The translations under genes were made by a program, and so were the position numbers. From contig OX387197.1 of assembly GCA_947561715.1 (NCBI GenBank), positions 15,001,001 through 15,065,000 on the forward strand: a stretch of DNA of 64,000 nucleotides, read 5' to 3'. The notes below the pieces were generated by a model that had not been told where the DNA came from, searched no databases, and worked only from the letters and a program-made list of their open reading frames with translations. Positions 1-9,531 of the stretch are shown in pieces (position 1 is the first letter of the stretch; each line of letters begins with the position of its first letter). Source of the stretch: Ascidia mentula. Lineage: Eukaryota; Chordata; Ascidiacea; Phlebobranchia; Ascidiidae.

Positions 1-1
1 A

Positions 2-1336
2 CCAAGTAAGTCAAGTAGCTTGGCATTTACATTGCTTGGGTCGTTAGCACAAGGAATAGGGTCATTTGCTGGAACATTAGTGGGAAGTCGATTAGATGCA
101 GCACAGAGAGGAGTATCATGGGGAAAGCAGATGTTACAAGACGCTTCGTCGGAATTATTATCGGGTGCTTCAAATGCTCTAGGAGACTTATCAGTTCGTG
201 AACTAAAGGGTCTTATGAATGAGATTGATGCACAATATCCAGGTACTAAAAAAAATTGGCAAAGGATTAGTGAAGTTAATAAAAGAAAGAAAGCGGCGAA
301 AGAAGCAGTTCAAACAGAACAAGCCGGTGATGAGGAAGGACCTTCCACAAAAAGAAGACGAACAGAAGAACCAGAAGAAGAGCCACAAGAAGAACAACCT
401 GAAAATCCAACTGATAACAGAGACACTGCAGACGATATGGATGCTGATAGTACTGAAAACGAAGTGGGGGAGAGTGGTGTACAGCGTGCTGCGGGTGGTA
501 CAGGTGGTGCAGGTGGCCCGGGAATATTGGAAGGAAAGGTAGTGTGCGGAAGTTTGAGTAAAGGATATAATTCTGTTACTCAGAAGATATATCAGAGAAG
601 TAGTATTACATTGCGATCCTACAAGTGGGTAGTACCAGAAGGTGAAGTTATTGGAATACCAGAACCAGGACCATGGAAAGACGCCTATGGAAGTGGTCAG
701 ATATTTGAGTGTCCCATCCATGACTTTGGGCTCAAGTTACCAACAAGTGCAGCAGATAGAGAAGGCAGAACAAAGATTATGCCATGGCAGGATTACAATC
801 CTCTTACCTACTTTCAGTACTTTCGAGTAGTTGTTGCAAATATGAAGATGCTCCACCCTGGTCAATTTACTGCGCCTGGATCTGCAAGTCATCTTCCAAT
901 AATGAGATTAAATGTATGGCAAGACAAACATCATACACAAGCAGGAGGAGTGACAGGAATACGACATTGGGACTCTACACCTCAGCAGACAATGACATTG
1001 CTTTGTGAGCCAGGAGCATTAAGCCATAGATTTGGCATTCACGGATTTAATTTGAAGTTACAGCAGAAGCAATCACATCACGTAGATGTAGGTGAGGCAG
1101 GAACAGCTGGGCAGACACAGCAACTGATGCAGATAGATAATAACAATATACCATGGTATCGAACAGAAGATTATGCAAAGTGGTGTACATGTAAAGTGCA
1201 TATGAATTTAGAAGTATTTAAACATACTATTCCTAATCAAACATTAGAAATGGAAACAGGTATGGATTTTGCGTTTCCTGTTGAGTACACTTGGGTGATC
1301 GAATTTAAGACACCTAAGCCATATGCACGAGAGTAA
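2..1336 (+). CDS. Capsid-like protein of element A (5' end cut by the window edge)
   Basis: The frame is open from the window edge to the stop, at least 445 codons; the true start is probably upstream because no stop precedes the first visible residues. It begins with a small-residue and hydrophobic stretch, has a highly charged Glu/Lys region with a basic run that could be a nuclear localisation signal (about residues 85-145), then a Gly-rich stretch (about residues 160-175) that leads into a Trp/Tyr/Pro-rich region of about 270 residues, the usual composition of a beta-barrel capsid protein. A Gly-rich linker before the jelly roll is typical of parvovirus VP. I do not recognise a close relative. 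Its position directly before Rep, and a recognisable remnant of its C-terminal part directly before Rep in element B, support a structural role. Confidence 0.5.
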   Translation, partial: PSKSSSLAFTLLGSLAQGIGSFAGTLVGSRLDAAQRGVSWGKQMLQDASSELLSGASNALGDLSVRELKGLMNEIDAQYPGTKKNWQRISEVNKRKKAAKEAVQTEQAGDEEGPSTKRRRTEEPEEEPQEEQPENPTDNRDTADDMDADSTENEVGESGVQRAAGGTGGAGGPGILEGKVVCGSLSKGYNSVTQKIYQRSSITLRSYKWVVPEGEVIGIPEPGPWKDAYGSGQIFECPIHDFGLKLPTSAADREGRTKIMPWQDYNPLTYFQYFRVVVANMKMLHPGQFTAPGSASHLPIMRLNVWQDKHHTQAGGVTGIRHWDSTPQQTMTLLCEPGALSHRFGIHGFNLKLQQKQSHHVDVGEAGTAGQTQQLMQIDNNNIPWYRTEDYAKWCTCKVHMNLEVFKHTIPNQTLEMETGMDFAFPVEYTWVIEFKTPKPYARE

Positions 1337-1454
1337 TATGTATATAAAGTTGTGTTAATAAATATTGTATTCATTTGTTATAAAGTTGTCGTTATGTTTA
1401 CAGCTAGGTTGTTTAATCCTAAATTGACGTTAGCTGATCTAGAAAATTATTACA
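1337..1454 (+). promoter_or_regulatory. Intergenic control region: TATA-like box and poly(A) signal
   Basis: The gap between the capsid-like and Rep frames holds TATATAAAG at 1341-1349, suitable as a TATA box for Rep transcription, and AATAAA at 1357-1362, suitable as a poly(A) signal for the capsid message. Overlapping end and start signals of this kind are common in compact DNA viruses. Function is inferred from motif and position only. Confidence 0.4.
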
Positions 1455-1774
1455 TTGAATATGTCGAAAGCACGACGTGGGGCAATTGTTGCTCAGACAC
1501 TAAAAAGAAAAGGATCCGCCGAAGGGCATATAGAATCTGGAGGGAAAGTGATGAAGAGTATAGACGGAGAGAGACGTGTGTTAGACAAAATGGAGGTAAT
1601 ATCAGACGCGCGATCAAGGACATGGGCCTTTACGACAGGTTCGAAAGAGAAGAGAATGATACCATTTGGTGGAGGAACCATATGGGTCGGGCCTTACGAG
1701 ACAACGAATGGCCAAGTTGGATTAGCCCATGGACTCATTACATCATTAGAGCCAGGAAGAACCAGGGAGAGTAG
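1394..1774 (+). CDS. Small frame overlapping the start of Rep, unknown
   Basis: An ATG at 1394, upstream of the Rep start, opens a 127-codon frame that overlaps Rep in another phase. The product would be rich in Arg, Trp and Glu, with many basic residues between its residues 35 and 70. Overlapping accessory frames at the start of Rep are known in parvoviruses and related viruses. It could equally be a by-product of the Rep sequence. I know of no relative. Confidence 0.25.
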   Translation: MFTARLFNPKLTLADLENYYIEYVESTTWGNCCSDTKKKRIRRRAYRIWRESDEEYRRRETCVRQNGGNIRRAIKDMGLYDRFEREENDTIWWRNHMGRALRDNEWPSWISPWTHYIIRARKNQGE

Positions 1775-3203
1775 CTCGTTGTGGAGAAAAGGAGGAGTTA
1801 GTAAGATTTTACAGCATATGGACATTGGGACGGATTATCTACAGCCAGTAAGAAATAAAGTAGAATATGTGAATTATATGTGGAAGCAGAGTAAAGATGA
1901 GTTGCCAGATAGTCTAAAAGATTGGATCCAGCATTGGGGAGAGAAAGGAGCAACGTTTAGAAGCAAACCAACAAAGAATGAATGGTCCAAGTACTTAACA
2001 GATAAGTTTGGTCTAGGTTACAGTCAAATCAAAATAAATAGAAGTTATATTAATTGGCCAAAAACATCAAGCAACAACCTGCAGAATATATTAGGAAGAT
2101 TGAAGAAGCGACAAGCCAAGCCAATGACAGGTCAGATAGCCATGGACGTGTTTTATAAAATTCTCGATAATATAAAGTTGGGCAAGTCAGAAGATTCTGT
2201 GTTAACAAGGGATGAAATCGAATTAGCTCTAATATATTCAGCGTTGGAAGCACGCACTGATGACATAGAGATGAGCAAGCACTTCCTTCTAGAAGGTGAT
2301 GCCGGTGCAGGTAAAACAACACTTGTGAAGTTGTTATTTCCAGATAACATTGCATCCACTATGCCGAACGACGCTAAGGGAGTCGGACAGATGGAGATGG
2401 CCATGGGGCATCGGGTATTAAAAGTTGATGATGCAAGTGAAGCATTCTGGCAGAATTCAGAGATTCTGAGTGCAATTTATACGATGCATCAAAATAGTTG
2501 GGAGGCAAAGATTCATTCAAGCAAACAGAAGAATGCGGCAACAATGGCGGTAATTACATCTAACAATGTTCACAATTTAACCAGAATAGCAGAAGTATGC
2601 GACCTGAAAGGTGCAAAGCGAAGATTCAACGTACTAGAATTCCATGGCAAGCTGAAGCTAGACCAGCGTTACAAAATTGGAGCATACACAGCAGAAGAGT
2701 TTCTTGAAGTATGGTTATCGATGTTTAAATTCAGAGAATTCAACATTAAATGTAGTCATATCAGAGATATATATGAGAGCATGAAATCAATCACACAAGA
2801 AGAACCAGTGTATGAAGAACTTACACAAGAAGATCCGAAAGAAGCAGAAGATAGTGTTACCGTTACCAGTAGTGTATTGGAAAAGTTTGATAATGTGCAG
2901 ATGGAGAGTGAAAAGTCGTCAAGAGCGGACGTGAGTGAAGAACTAGAAGACAACGAGGTCAACGATATATTAGCACAAGCATGCATAGAGTTGGAAGGAG
3001 GTTGGACTTCGGTGCCATCTTTGAGTCAAGTGATGACGAAGGGTACGAATCTGATGGAGGAGATGAACATGCAGGAAGAGAAGGGCACCACGTCGAAGCA
3101 TATAGACTCATCTATACTTGTAATCCCTGTGGTGACAGGCCCATGTACGAATACGTGGATGGAAGAAGATTCACAGCCATTTTTTGCTTGCGCGTCACAG
3201 TAA
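1455..3203 (+). CDS. Rep protein: rolling-circle nuclease-like domain plus SF3 helicase
   Basis: 582 codons. The N-terminal part shows a WAFT motif (motif I type), an HGLI element (motif II region) and a Tyr-x-x-Lys (YMWK) nuclease signature about 150 residues in, the arrangement expected for an HUH endonuclease that nicks and joins the replication origin. The middle has a Walker A loop GDAGAGKT (near 2299-2322), an acidic VDDA Walker B-like strand and an ITSN motif, which together mark a superfamily 3 helicase. The VDDA...ITSN pair is closer in style to CRESS Rep and papillomavirus E1 than to most parvovirus NS1. The C-terminal 120 residues are Glu-rich and of unknown role. Rep of element B shares all of these landmarks. 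No break is seen. Confidence 0.75.
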   Translation: MNMSKARRGAIVAQTLKRKGSAEGHIESGGKVMKSIDGERRVLDKMEVISDARSRTWAFTTGSKEKRMIPFGGGTIWVGPYETTNGQVGLAHGLITSLEPGRTRESSSLWRKGGVSKILQHMDIGTDYLQPVRNKVEYVNYMWKQSKDELPDSLKDWIQHWGEKGATFRSKPTKNEWSKYLTDKFGLGYSQIKINRSYINWPKTSSNNLQNILGRLKKRQAKPMTGQIAMDVFYKILDNIKLGKSEDSVLTRDEIELALIYSALEARTDDIEMSKHFLLEGDAGAGKTTLVKLLFPDNIASTMPNDAKGVGQMEMAMGHRVLKVDDASEAFWQNSEILSAIYTMHQNSWEAKIHSSKQKNAATMAVITSNNVHNLTRIAEVCDLKGAKRRFNVLEFHGKLKLDQRYKIGAYTAEEFLEVWLSMFKFREFNIKCSHIRDIYESMKSITQEEPVYEELTQEDPKEAEDSVTVTSSVLEKFDNVQMESEKSSRADVSEELEDNEVNDILAQACIELEGGWTSVPSLSQVMTKGTNLMEEMNMQEEKGTTSKHIDSSILVIPVVTGPCTNTWMEEDSQPFFACASQ

Positions 3204-3280
3204 AGATTGTATTTACATGTACATGTGGCAATAACTATGAGCATTCATATGAAATAATTTGTCCAAAATGTTGTTGGTAA
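2981..3280 (+). CDS. Small acidic zinc-binding, E7-like frame
   Basis: A 99-codon frame overlaps the 3' end of Rep. It has a Ser/Asp/Glu-rich acidic segment (SSDDEGYESDGGDE, a plausible casein kinase II target) followed by CNPC, CTC and a terminal CPKC, suggesting a zinc-bound fold. The order acidic segment, zinc pair, 'IICPKC' end resembles papillomavirus E7, though the spacing between Cys pairs is longer (about 43 residues against about 30) and no clean LxCxE motif is seen. It could also be a Zn-ribbon protein specific to this lineage. Overlap with Rep and no frame break suggest it was under selection when the element inserted. Confidence 0.4.
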   Translation: MHRVGRRLDFGAIFESSDDEGYESDGGDEHAGREGHHVEAYRLIYTCNPCGDRPMYEYVDGRRFTAIFCLRVTVKIVFTCTCGNNYEHSYEIICPKCCW

Positions 3281-3326
3281 CGTTACCATTGATGTTATTA
3301 AGTTTTGATTGTTTGTTACCGTTACC
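3276..3326. repeat. Iterated GTTACC hexamers after Rep
   Basis: The palindrome GGTAACGTTACC (3276-3287) and the direct pair GTTACCGTTACC (3315-3326) lie just downstream of the small frame; a third pair is inside Rep at 2856-2867. Repeated short sites next to a Rep gene are typical of iterons, the binding sites of an initiator protein. No stem-loop origin was identified. AATAAA at about 3330 could end the transcripts. Confidence 0.4.
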
Positions 3327-3335
3327 ATAAATAAA

Positions 3336-3665
3336 TTACAATTACAGACATTTCGGCTAATATCCTGGAAGTAATGAAGGAAATAAAAGCTTCACCATTC
3401 AGCATGCAATTGGATGAAAGCACCGATGTCCCTCAGTGAGCCGAACTTCTTGTATATGTGCGATATATGCATATGCAATTAAAGAAGAATTCCTATTTTG
3501 CGAACCACTTTCGGAAACCACAAAGGCCACAGACGTATTACAAATTGTGAACAGTTTCTTTGCCAAGCAAGACTTCAATAAAACATCAGGATTTGTTGCT
3601 TTGGTAAAGAGGGAAGCTCCTCACATCATTGTGACTCATTGCACTCTTAAGCAAAAGATGGAGAA
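3336..3665 (+). pseudogene. hAT transposase remnant (ZBED5/SCAND3-like)
   Basis: The translation contains FSMQLDESTDVP, the conserved catalytic-core motif of hAT transposases of the Charlie type (LDESTDV), then a segment matching their usual 'FCEPL...TTK...DVL' and 'NSFFAKQDFN' regions. An in-frame stop follows the first motif (near 3437), and a shift of frame is needed near 3475 to continue, so it is dead. Only about 110 codons remain and no terminal inverted repeats are visible. It directly follows the virus-like element. Confidence 0.75.
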
Positions 3666-4071
3666 ATATTGAAAATGACCTGTTAAATGTTGCCATACAA
3701 TCTTTCGAAATAAGTACTGAAGTTTGCATGGCATGCCATGAATTGTGTCAGGACATAATTACACGTTGTCAAGATTGTGGCACAAATTTTTTTGTGTCAT
3801 TTACACAGATTGTGGATTGTGGTCATTTATGGAAAATCAACTTCCAATCAGGTGAAATTTATCATTGTAATTAGGTTAAGAGTTTGTGAAATGGATGTGT
3901 GATATATATATTTAATTACAGATTGAGAGATGGTGGAAAGAATTGCATGAGAGACTTGAAAAATACAACCCTGAAATGGCTTTGGATAGGTGATGATATT
4001 CTTGGTTGTTTTTGTTTATGACACAAACAAAATAATTGTGTGTGTTGTGTTAACAGAGATGTACTTGCATT

Positions 4072-4204
4072 GGAAAATACTAAAACCCGGTCGGCTAATT
4101 TATCGGCTAAATAATAGAACCAACTTCTGGGGTGCGTCACTGTCGTCCGACTGTTACATCACAAATGTGATTGCTGTGGTTTCATATTGAAAGGCTGTGT
4201 GTAG
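4072..4204 (+). repeat. Left outer TIR of the 16-kb MULE
   Basis: Inverted match to 19900-20033. Shared landmarks are AACCCGGTCGGCTAAT, GGGGTGCGTCAC, GTCACTGTCGTCC, CACAAATGTGATTGCTG and GGCTGTGTGTAGT. The right copy has a few small length differences, including an extra repeat of the GTCAC segment. The first 9 bp outside form the target duplication. Confidence 0.85.
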
Positions 4205-4579
4205 TGACACGTCAGACAAGTTTGGACTGTTTGCGTTTGGTCTACTACTTTTCATGGTTTTATTTAGTTTCGCCCGACTCGATCTTCGAAAATGCGAAGG
4301 TAAATTGTGCAAATTTCCTTTACTTTCTAACTTCCATTTGTGTCGAAAAATTTACTTTAGTGTCCGTCGTGAAGAGTTCATTGACGATTTGGACTTTAAA
4401 CATTGCAATGTGGTGCAAAAGGTTTGCAAGCACTTTCAAATTGTTGTTTAGGGAATTCTGCAAAAATAATTATATTTGTAAAAATTTGTAATTTTTCCAT
4501 TTTACAGCAGAAATGCTTGTTTCTGACATAAAGTTACATGTCATTTTTTCCTCAATTTCAATCATTTCTACTTCACCAG

Positions 4580-7500
4580 TGGTATGAATCTAAACATGAA
4601 GCTGTAACAATGCTACATCAGTTCCAAAAATCTTTTGCACTAACTTTGAAAGACCCCTCTGTCAAATCACATGGTAAGATATTTATTTTTTGTCACAGAC
4701 TTGCATAAAAGCTCAGTACACTGGAATGATGCTTGCATCCCTTACATTATTGCCCATTCTGATTGCTACGAATCATTGTGGCATTTTGACAAAAATCAGT
4801 TTGGTGCTAACAGCTTGTATCGGAAAAATAACAATATCTGCGGTTTTTCTTTTTTTTTCTTTCAGAATGTGGTGAGTATGTGTTTGTTATTTGACTGCAG
4901 ATGATTGGTTTGCTGTTATGTCTTGCATTCAGAACAAAGTATTTCATGGAAAAGACTAGCAAAGCAATTAGAAAAGGCATTAATTTGAGAGGTACAGGTT
5001 TATCACAGGAAACCAAACATTTAGTAAATCTGGTTAAGACTGATTTCAAACCAGAAAATGAAATAAACAACATGGTTAGTTAAGTTGTTTTTTCTCAGAA
5101 ATAGTTATCATGGGTAACTGTTTTTACTTTGTTTTAGCAAAGTGCCATAAAAACATGCTAACGAAGTAATTTTACAGTGGGCTAGTTCTATTGCCCAAGC
5201 AAACATGTTAGTTGAGAAATTTGAAGTTTCGACATTAACAAAGAAATCCTATTGTATGGCACTTTTTCAGGAAATTGTTACTTCTCTGATCTTCACACAA
5301 TAAGTTTTTGATTATGCTTTTTGTTTCTGTAGACATTTCAAAAAGCCACATTCGTTTGGACAATAGCTCATATACCCCCTATATCATTCTGCAAAGAAGC
5401 CTTAAACATTAAGTCATCCATGAACTTTTTAAAAGTAATAATCCACCCTCTACTTCAAACAGAAGATTTTTTCCAACCAAAAAGGACATTCAAAGTCATT
5501 ACAACCATGCATTTTCTAAACACCGACTTGCAAAAATTGATCAAGCCAATGTTCAGTGCTTGGTAGATGAGTGGGTAAAGACTAGAGATCCTGAAGACAA
5601 AATATTCTTTCGGCCGTATGTTGCTGGCACTGAAACCGAAGTAGTAGGTGGAGAAACAGGACCTGTCATTAAATCAGAAAAAAACATGCTGTTTATCCAT
5701 CAGTTTGCTTGGCAGCGCAGATTGCTTCTGCGGTATGGCCAAGACATTTGTTTGATGGATGCAACACACAAAACATCCAAATATGCACTTCCATTATTTT
5801 TCCTCTTTGTGAAAACCAATGTTGGGTACCAAGTTGTGGCTAGCTTTATAACACAAAATGAACGGCAATTAGACATCGAAGAAGCACTGACCATATTAAA
5901 ACAATGGAATCCTTCATATTTTATGGTTGATCTGGCCTAATCACAATTTTACAAAGGAGTTTCTACCTAATGCATATGAGAAGTAAGTAGCCTTTCAAAA
6001 CCTGTTGCGGCAATAAAAATTATTCTACATTATTTTTCAATTCTTTTTTTTTAGATACAAGCAAGAAAACTTAAGATCTTCTGACAATTACAGAAGTATA
6101 TGCAAAAGGGTAGACTGTGGTAAGGAAATTGTTACGGACAGTTTAACAATTTATTAACATTTCTATGTTACTTGAACCCTTGTGTGTATATGTGCACATT
6201 GGCATTACATCATCGCATTCCTTTGTCTCAATAAAGCGTGCTCGCATGGTTTCCTGGCGGGAAATAGCCACAGTAATCGTTAACATTAATGTAGATTAGA
6301 CCTTGTCGAGATTCTAGTGCAGGGGTGCACAACCTTTTTACTGTTGCCGGCCGCATCACACACACCACTGTGTGCTAACGGCCGCTACTTAATATACTGC
6401 TTTTCCAACGATATACTCCTGATAATTACGACAAGTTGACGTGAGCAATATTAGAAAACAATGAAAATGATTCAATACATGAAAAATGTGCACTATTTAT
6501 TATTTACATTTGCAAAATTACGTATATTAGAATGTAATGAAGAGTCGAAAAGTATTTAATGGTTGCCTTGTTCTTGCATGCTAGGTTCACGTCTCCATCA
6601 TAAAATAATCCACTTCCCATTTGGGATTAAACGCCCTTTTCTCTTGTTTTAACAGCCTTTTGCGTTTCAGCGACATGACTGAGTGATTCCACTGTTCAGC
6701 TTTTTAACAACTGTACATGCGTACATGACAATTTAGCGACATGCTATTAATGTTTTATGATGTCACCATCCGTATTGTTGCGCTTTGTCTCGCCTGTTTT
6801 TTAAAAGTTACGGTGGCTGCACCAGTTACTACTCGCTACAGCGAACGAATGTGTATGGAAATGGGCCTAATTAAAAGCTTAACTCTTGACACCGCTGGAA
6901 AAACAAGTTTCAGAAGCAACGACGACCGCCAATGCATATATTTTGATATAAATGAGCACGGCCGCAAAAAATAGCGTCCGCGGCCGCAGGTTGTGCACCG
7001 CTGTTCTAGTGGTACTTCCATATTTGTGACAAGTGTTATGTAGACTTAAAGGCCTGTCATGTGCCTCTTTCAGTGTTTTGTAAGCCAGTTGACTATGTAG
7101 CAAATTTGTGACTTTGTTTGTATGTTTTAGACGCTAAGATAACTCCACAGTGCCTTTAGAAACGTGGTACTGTGACCTTCAGAAATCTCAATCGTGCCCT
7201 GTTTGTACTGTTTACCCCGATGCTGTCCCGTTGCTGATGTGTTGTGTCTCACCCATTCTACACTGCTGTCATCCCGAATCTGTGAACGATTTAGCGTACT
7301 GATTCGTCGTTCTTTCACTGCACAATATATTCACTAAAAACCAAGAGACTGGGGTGCGATTGCGAATTTCTGACTCATCGTACCTGACGTTGGTACCTAC
7401 GAAGACCCGGTATAGGCAGACCGATAGCGTAGGCCTATGCGTGACATTCAACCAATAAATTTTGGCCGTCACAGAAATGTTTACTGTGGTAAGCAGTTTA

Positions 7501-8770
7501 TCTTCTCCTAAGTGCACATGTGTTGATTTTTTGCACAATTTTTTACCATGCAAACATGTGTTTTGGATCCAATTGTTGTGAACCCACTATCAACTGAGAC
7601 TGTTACCCAATCCATGGTTCAAAATGAAGAAATCAAGTTTACCAACACAAGTCAATCGAAACCAGAACATGAAAATACTGTGGTTACTGATAAAACCACA
7701 GGTCGCAAACAAAGCCATCAAAAGTTTGTTGATTTGATGAAGGCATTTCAAATGTTGAATCAGTGATAGCAAAATTTTCAAATGCATGTTCTTACGACGC
7801 TGGCCTTCGAATAACTCGGTCTCCTGAGGTTAAATCTTTGAAAAGGAAGCGGAAATCAACATTCTCTGGAAAAGGCTCTCATGATGAGTTGCCTCGCAAG
7901 CGACCAAAGCCACACCCATTTTCTTCACGAGTGGGCAGTTTGCAAACCTTATGCGACCACTGCATCAGGTAACCACTCTGTTTCCGAAGTCCAAGAAAAG
8001 TGAACAACCAAGAACACCAAAGGCGACAGCACATGTTGACCAAAATAAATCTTCTGATGGGAATTTTATGGATAAAGTAAAAAACACAAAGTTAGCGGTG
8101 CAAAAAAACATCACTGCTCATATAACAGGCTTCAATCCTTGCAGTATGGTTTTTAAGCATGGGCCTCATTCAATTTCCCTGTTGGAGTTAAAATCTTTGG
8201 ATGATGCACTGCCACCAACCGAAGTTTGTGAACTTAAAAATAATCACAGCAGATTTAATGTTGGTTGGCTTTATGATGAAGTTATCAACAGCTACCTATG
8301 GCAATTAACTAACACATACGAACACACACTATATGTTTGTTCTACTGTGGCTCAAACATTACAGAGAAAGGCTTCAATCAAAAAAGTTTTGGAAGGAATC
8401 AATTTGCAGGAAAATTATACCTTGGAACCCTCCAGGTTTTCATTGGGTTTTGCTTGCCTTTGATAACTCTCAACCAAAAATTTATTTATATTGATCCTTT
8501 GGCAATGCCTTGTGTAGAAACTGACAACAATGTTCAAACTGCAAAGGAAATGGTAAATTATCTCTTAACAAAAACAACTGGCTGAAAAGTTGCTTCTTTG
8601 GAAACTCTACAGAGAACAAAACAGCCTGATGGATCAAGCTGTGGAGTTATGATCTGTATGTATGCCAAATGGCTAGCAACTGTAGACTTGAAATTTTTAA
8701 AGTGATTTCTGGCAATTGCTTTAATGCCCCTAATGTTGAAACAGCCATGCAAAGCATGTGTAAATGAAGG
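4580..8770 (+). pseudogene. MULE gene copy 1 (transposase N-terminal half and Ulp1-like C-terminal part)
   Basis: Exons can be followed by comparison with the other copies: 4580-4673, about 4900-5074, 5178-5271, 5333-5940 and 6055-6117, then 7548-8770. The 5560-5940 part carries LMDATHKTSKYALPLFF and FFLFVKTNVGYQVV, the start of the MULE catalytic core (first Asp in DATHK), and ends near a second Asp (FMVD). Exon 4 then jumps to the EFLPNAYEK segment, so the CDFHREQAW part with the catalytic Glu is deleted. An intron after AYEK (GTAAGT...TTTTAG, 5984-6054) is shared with copy 2. The C-terminal part retains YIDP and QPDGSSCG of the C48/Ulp1 protease but lacks its HW segment and the SWIM finger, and is broken by several frameshifts. 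A hAT MITE (6320-7003) interrupts it. Confidence 0.75.
6320..7003. mobile_element. Non-autonomous hAT element, 684 bp, with 8-bp target duplication
   Basis: The ends are CAGGGGTGCACAACC and, inverted, GGTTGTGCACCGCTG, followed inward by GGCCGC-containing sequence on both sides. TTCTAGTG is duplicated directly outside (6312-6319 and 7004-7011). An 8-bp duplication with CAG...CTG termini is diagnostic of hAT. No transposase domain is seen inside. It sits in the gap of MULE gene copy 1, so it inserted after that gene was in place. Confidence 0.92.
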
Positions 8771-8838
8771 CGGCGATCATTTGAAAAATACTCTTTGTAT
8801 GTGTATTGTTCAATTGTTAATCAGCATCTTTAAAAAAC

Positions 8839-9148
8839 ATATGCCACTATATTGTGTGAAGGTTCCAAAACCCTAGCCAGTACAAACGCTTGGTCATCAA
8901 GTGAGGTGTATATGCCACTATGCTGTGCGAAGGTTGCAAAACCGTAGCCAGTGCAATCGCTTGGTCATCGAGTGAGGTGTATATGCCACTATGCTGTGCC
9001 AAGGTTGCAAAACCCTAGCCAGTGCAATCGCTTGGTCATCGAGTGAGGTGTGTATGCCACTCTGCTGTGTGAAGGTTGCAAAACCCTAGCCAGTGCAATC
9101 GCTTGGTCATCGAGTGAGGTGTATATGCCATTATGCTGTGCGAAGGCT
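8839..9148. repeat. 71-bp tandem repeat, about 4.3 copies
   Basis: Copies of a unit beginning ATGCCACTATGCTGTGCGAA start at 8841, 8912, 8983, 9054 and 9125, a constant 71-bp step, with a few substitutions between copies. The array lies in the presumed 3' untranslated or subterminal part of MULE gene copy 1; AATAAA follows at about 9176. Confidence 0.9.
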
Positions 9149-9531
9149 TTATAACCCTTTTTTACAAAAACAACAAGAAATAAATCTGTTGGTTCTTTAT
9201 TGGTGATATCTGAATAAAAACAACAATGTGAATGTCACACATGCATTTTGTGAATGTACTTCCAGTGTCTTCTTTTCTATGTCTGCAATATCACAACTGA
9301 AAGTTACTTACAACAAACCGCTTTACTTCATCATTCTGCAAGAAAATGTAATATAATGGTTTAAATGTATTCAAAGAATAGCTATTTCTAAAACTTACTT
9401 GGGCCTTTTTGGGGGGGCTGTGGTGGCTGGGGTGCCCAAGGCCCAGGTGCTGTACAAAACAGTTTATCATAATACTGCACTGGGTAAAATTCATTTTCCT
9501 TACTACATAGTTAAACCGTGTCACTACACAC

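Larger units (their letters stand above)
1..3340 (+). mobile_element. Endogenous ssDNA-virus-like element A (capsid-like, Rep and small zinc-binding frames)
   Basis: Three long frames lie on the same strand in the order capsid-like protein, Rep, small acidic zinc-binding protein, followed by GTTACC repeats and an AATAAA signal. Rep combines a rolling-circle nuclease-like region with an SF3 helicase, as in parvoviruses and CRESS-DNA viruses. The capsid-before-Rep order on one strand is not the usual parvovirus order. The left end lies outside the window; the right end is placed by where viral-type frames stop and hAT sequence begins. The visible part looks whole, with no break seen, which suggests a fairly recent copy. 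A second, older relative lies at 30.25-31.64 kb. Assignment to a named family is inference; a new lineage between parvoviruses, CRESS viruses and papillomavirus-like viruses is possible. Confidence 0.7.

Noticed and set aside
203-721. Minus-strand frame across the capsid-like gene
   Set aside because: Mirror of the plus-strand frame; its Phe/Ser/Cys-rich text reflects the complement of the charged region.
1-3340. Element A as a papillomavirus
   Set aside because: Rep has nuclease motifs that papillomavirus E1 lacks, and the capsid-like protein does not resemble L1 or L2; only the small frame is E7-like.
6741-6974. 77-codon frame inside the hAT MITE
   Set aside because: No hAT domain, no splice context, and the element is non-autonomous in size.
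8839-9148. CRISPR-like array
   Set aside because: Direct tandem copies without unique spacers, in a eukaryotic MULE; this is a simple satellite.
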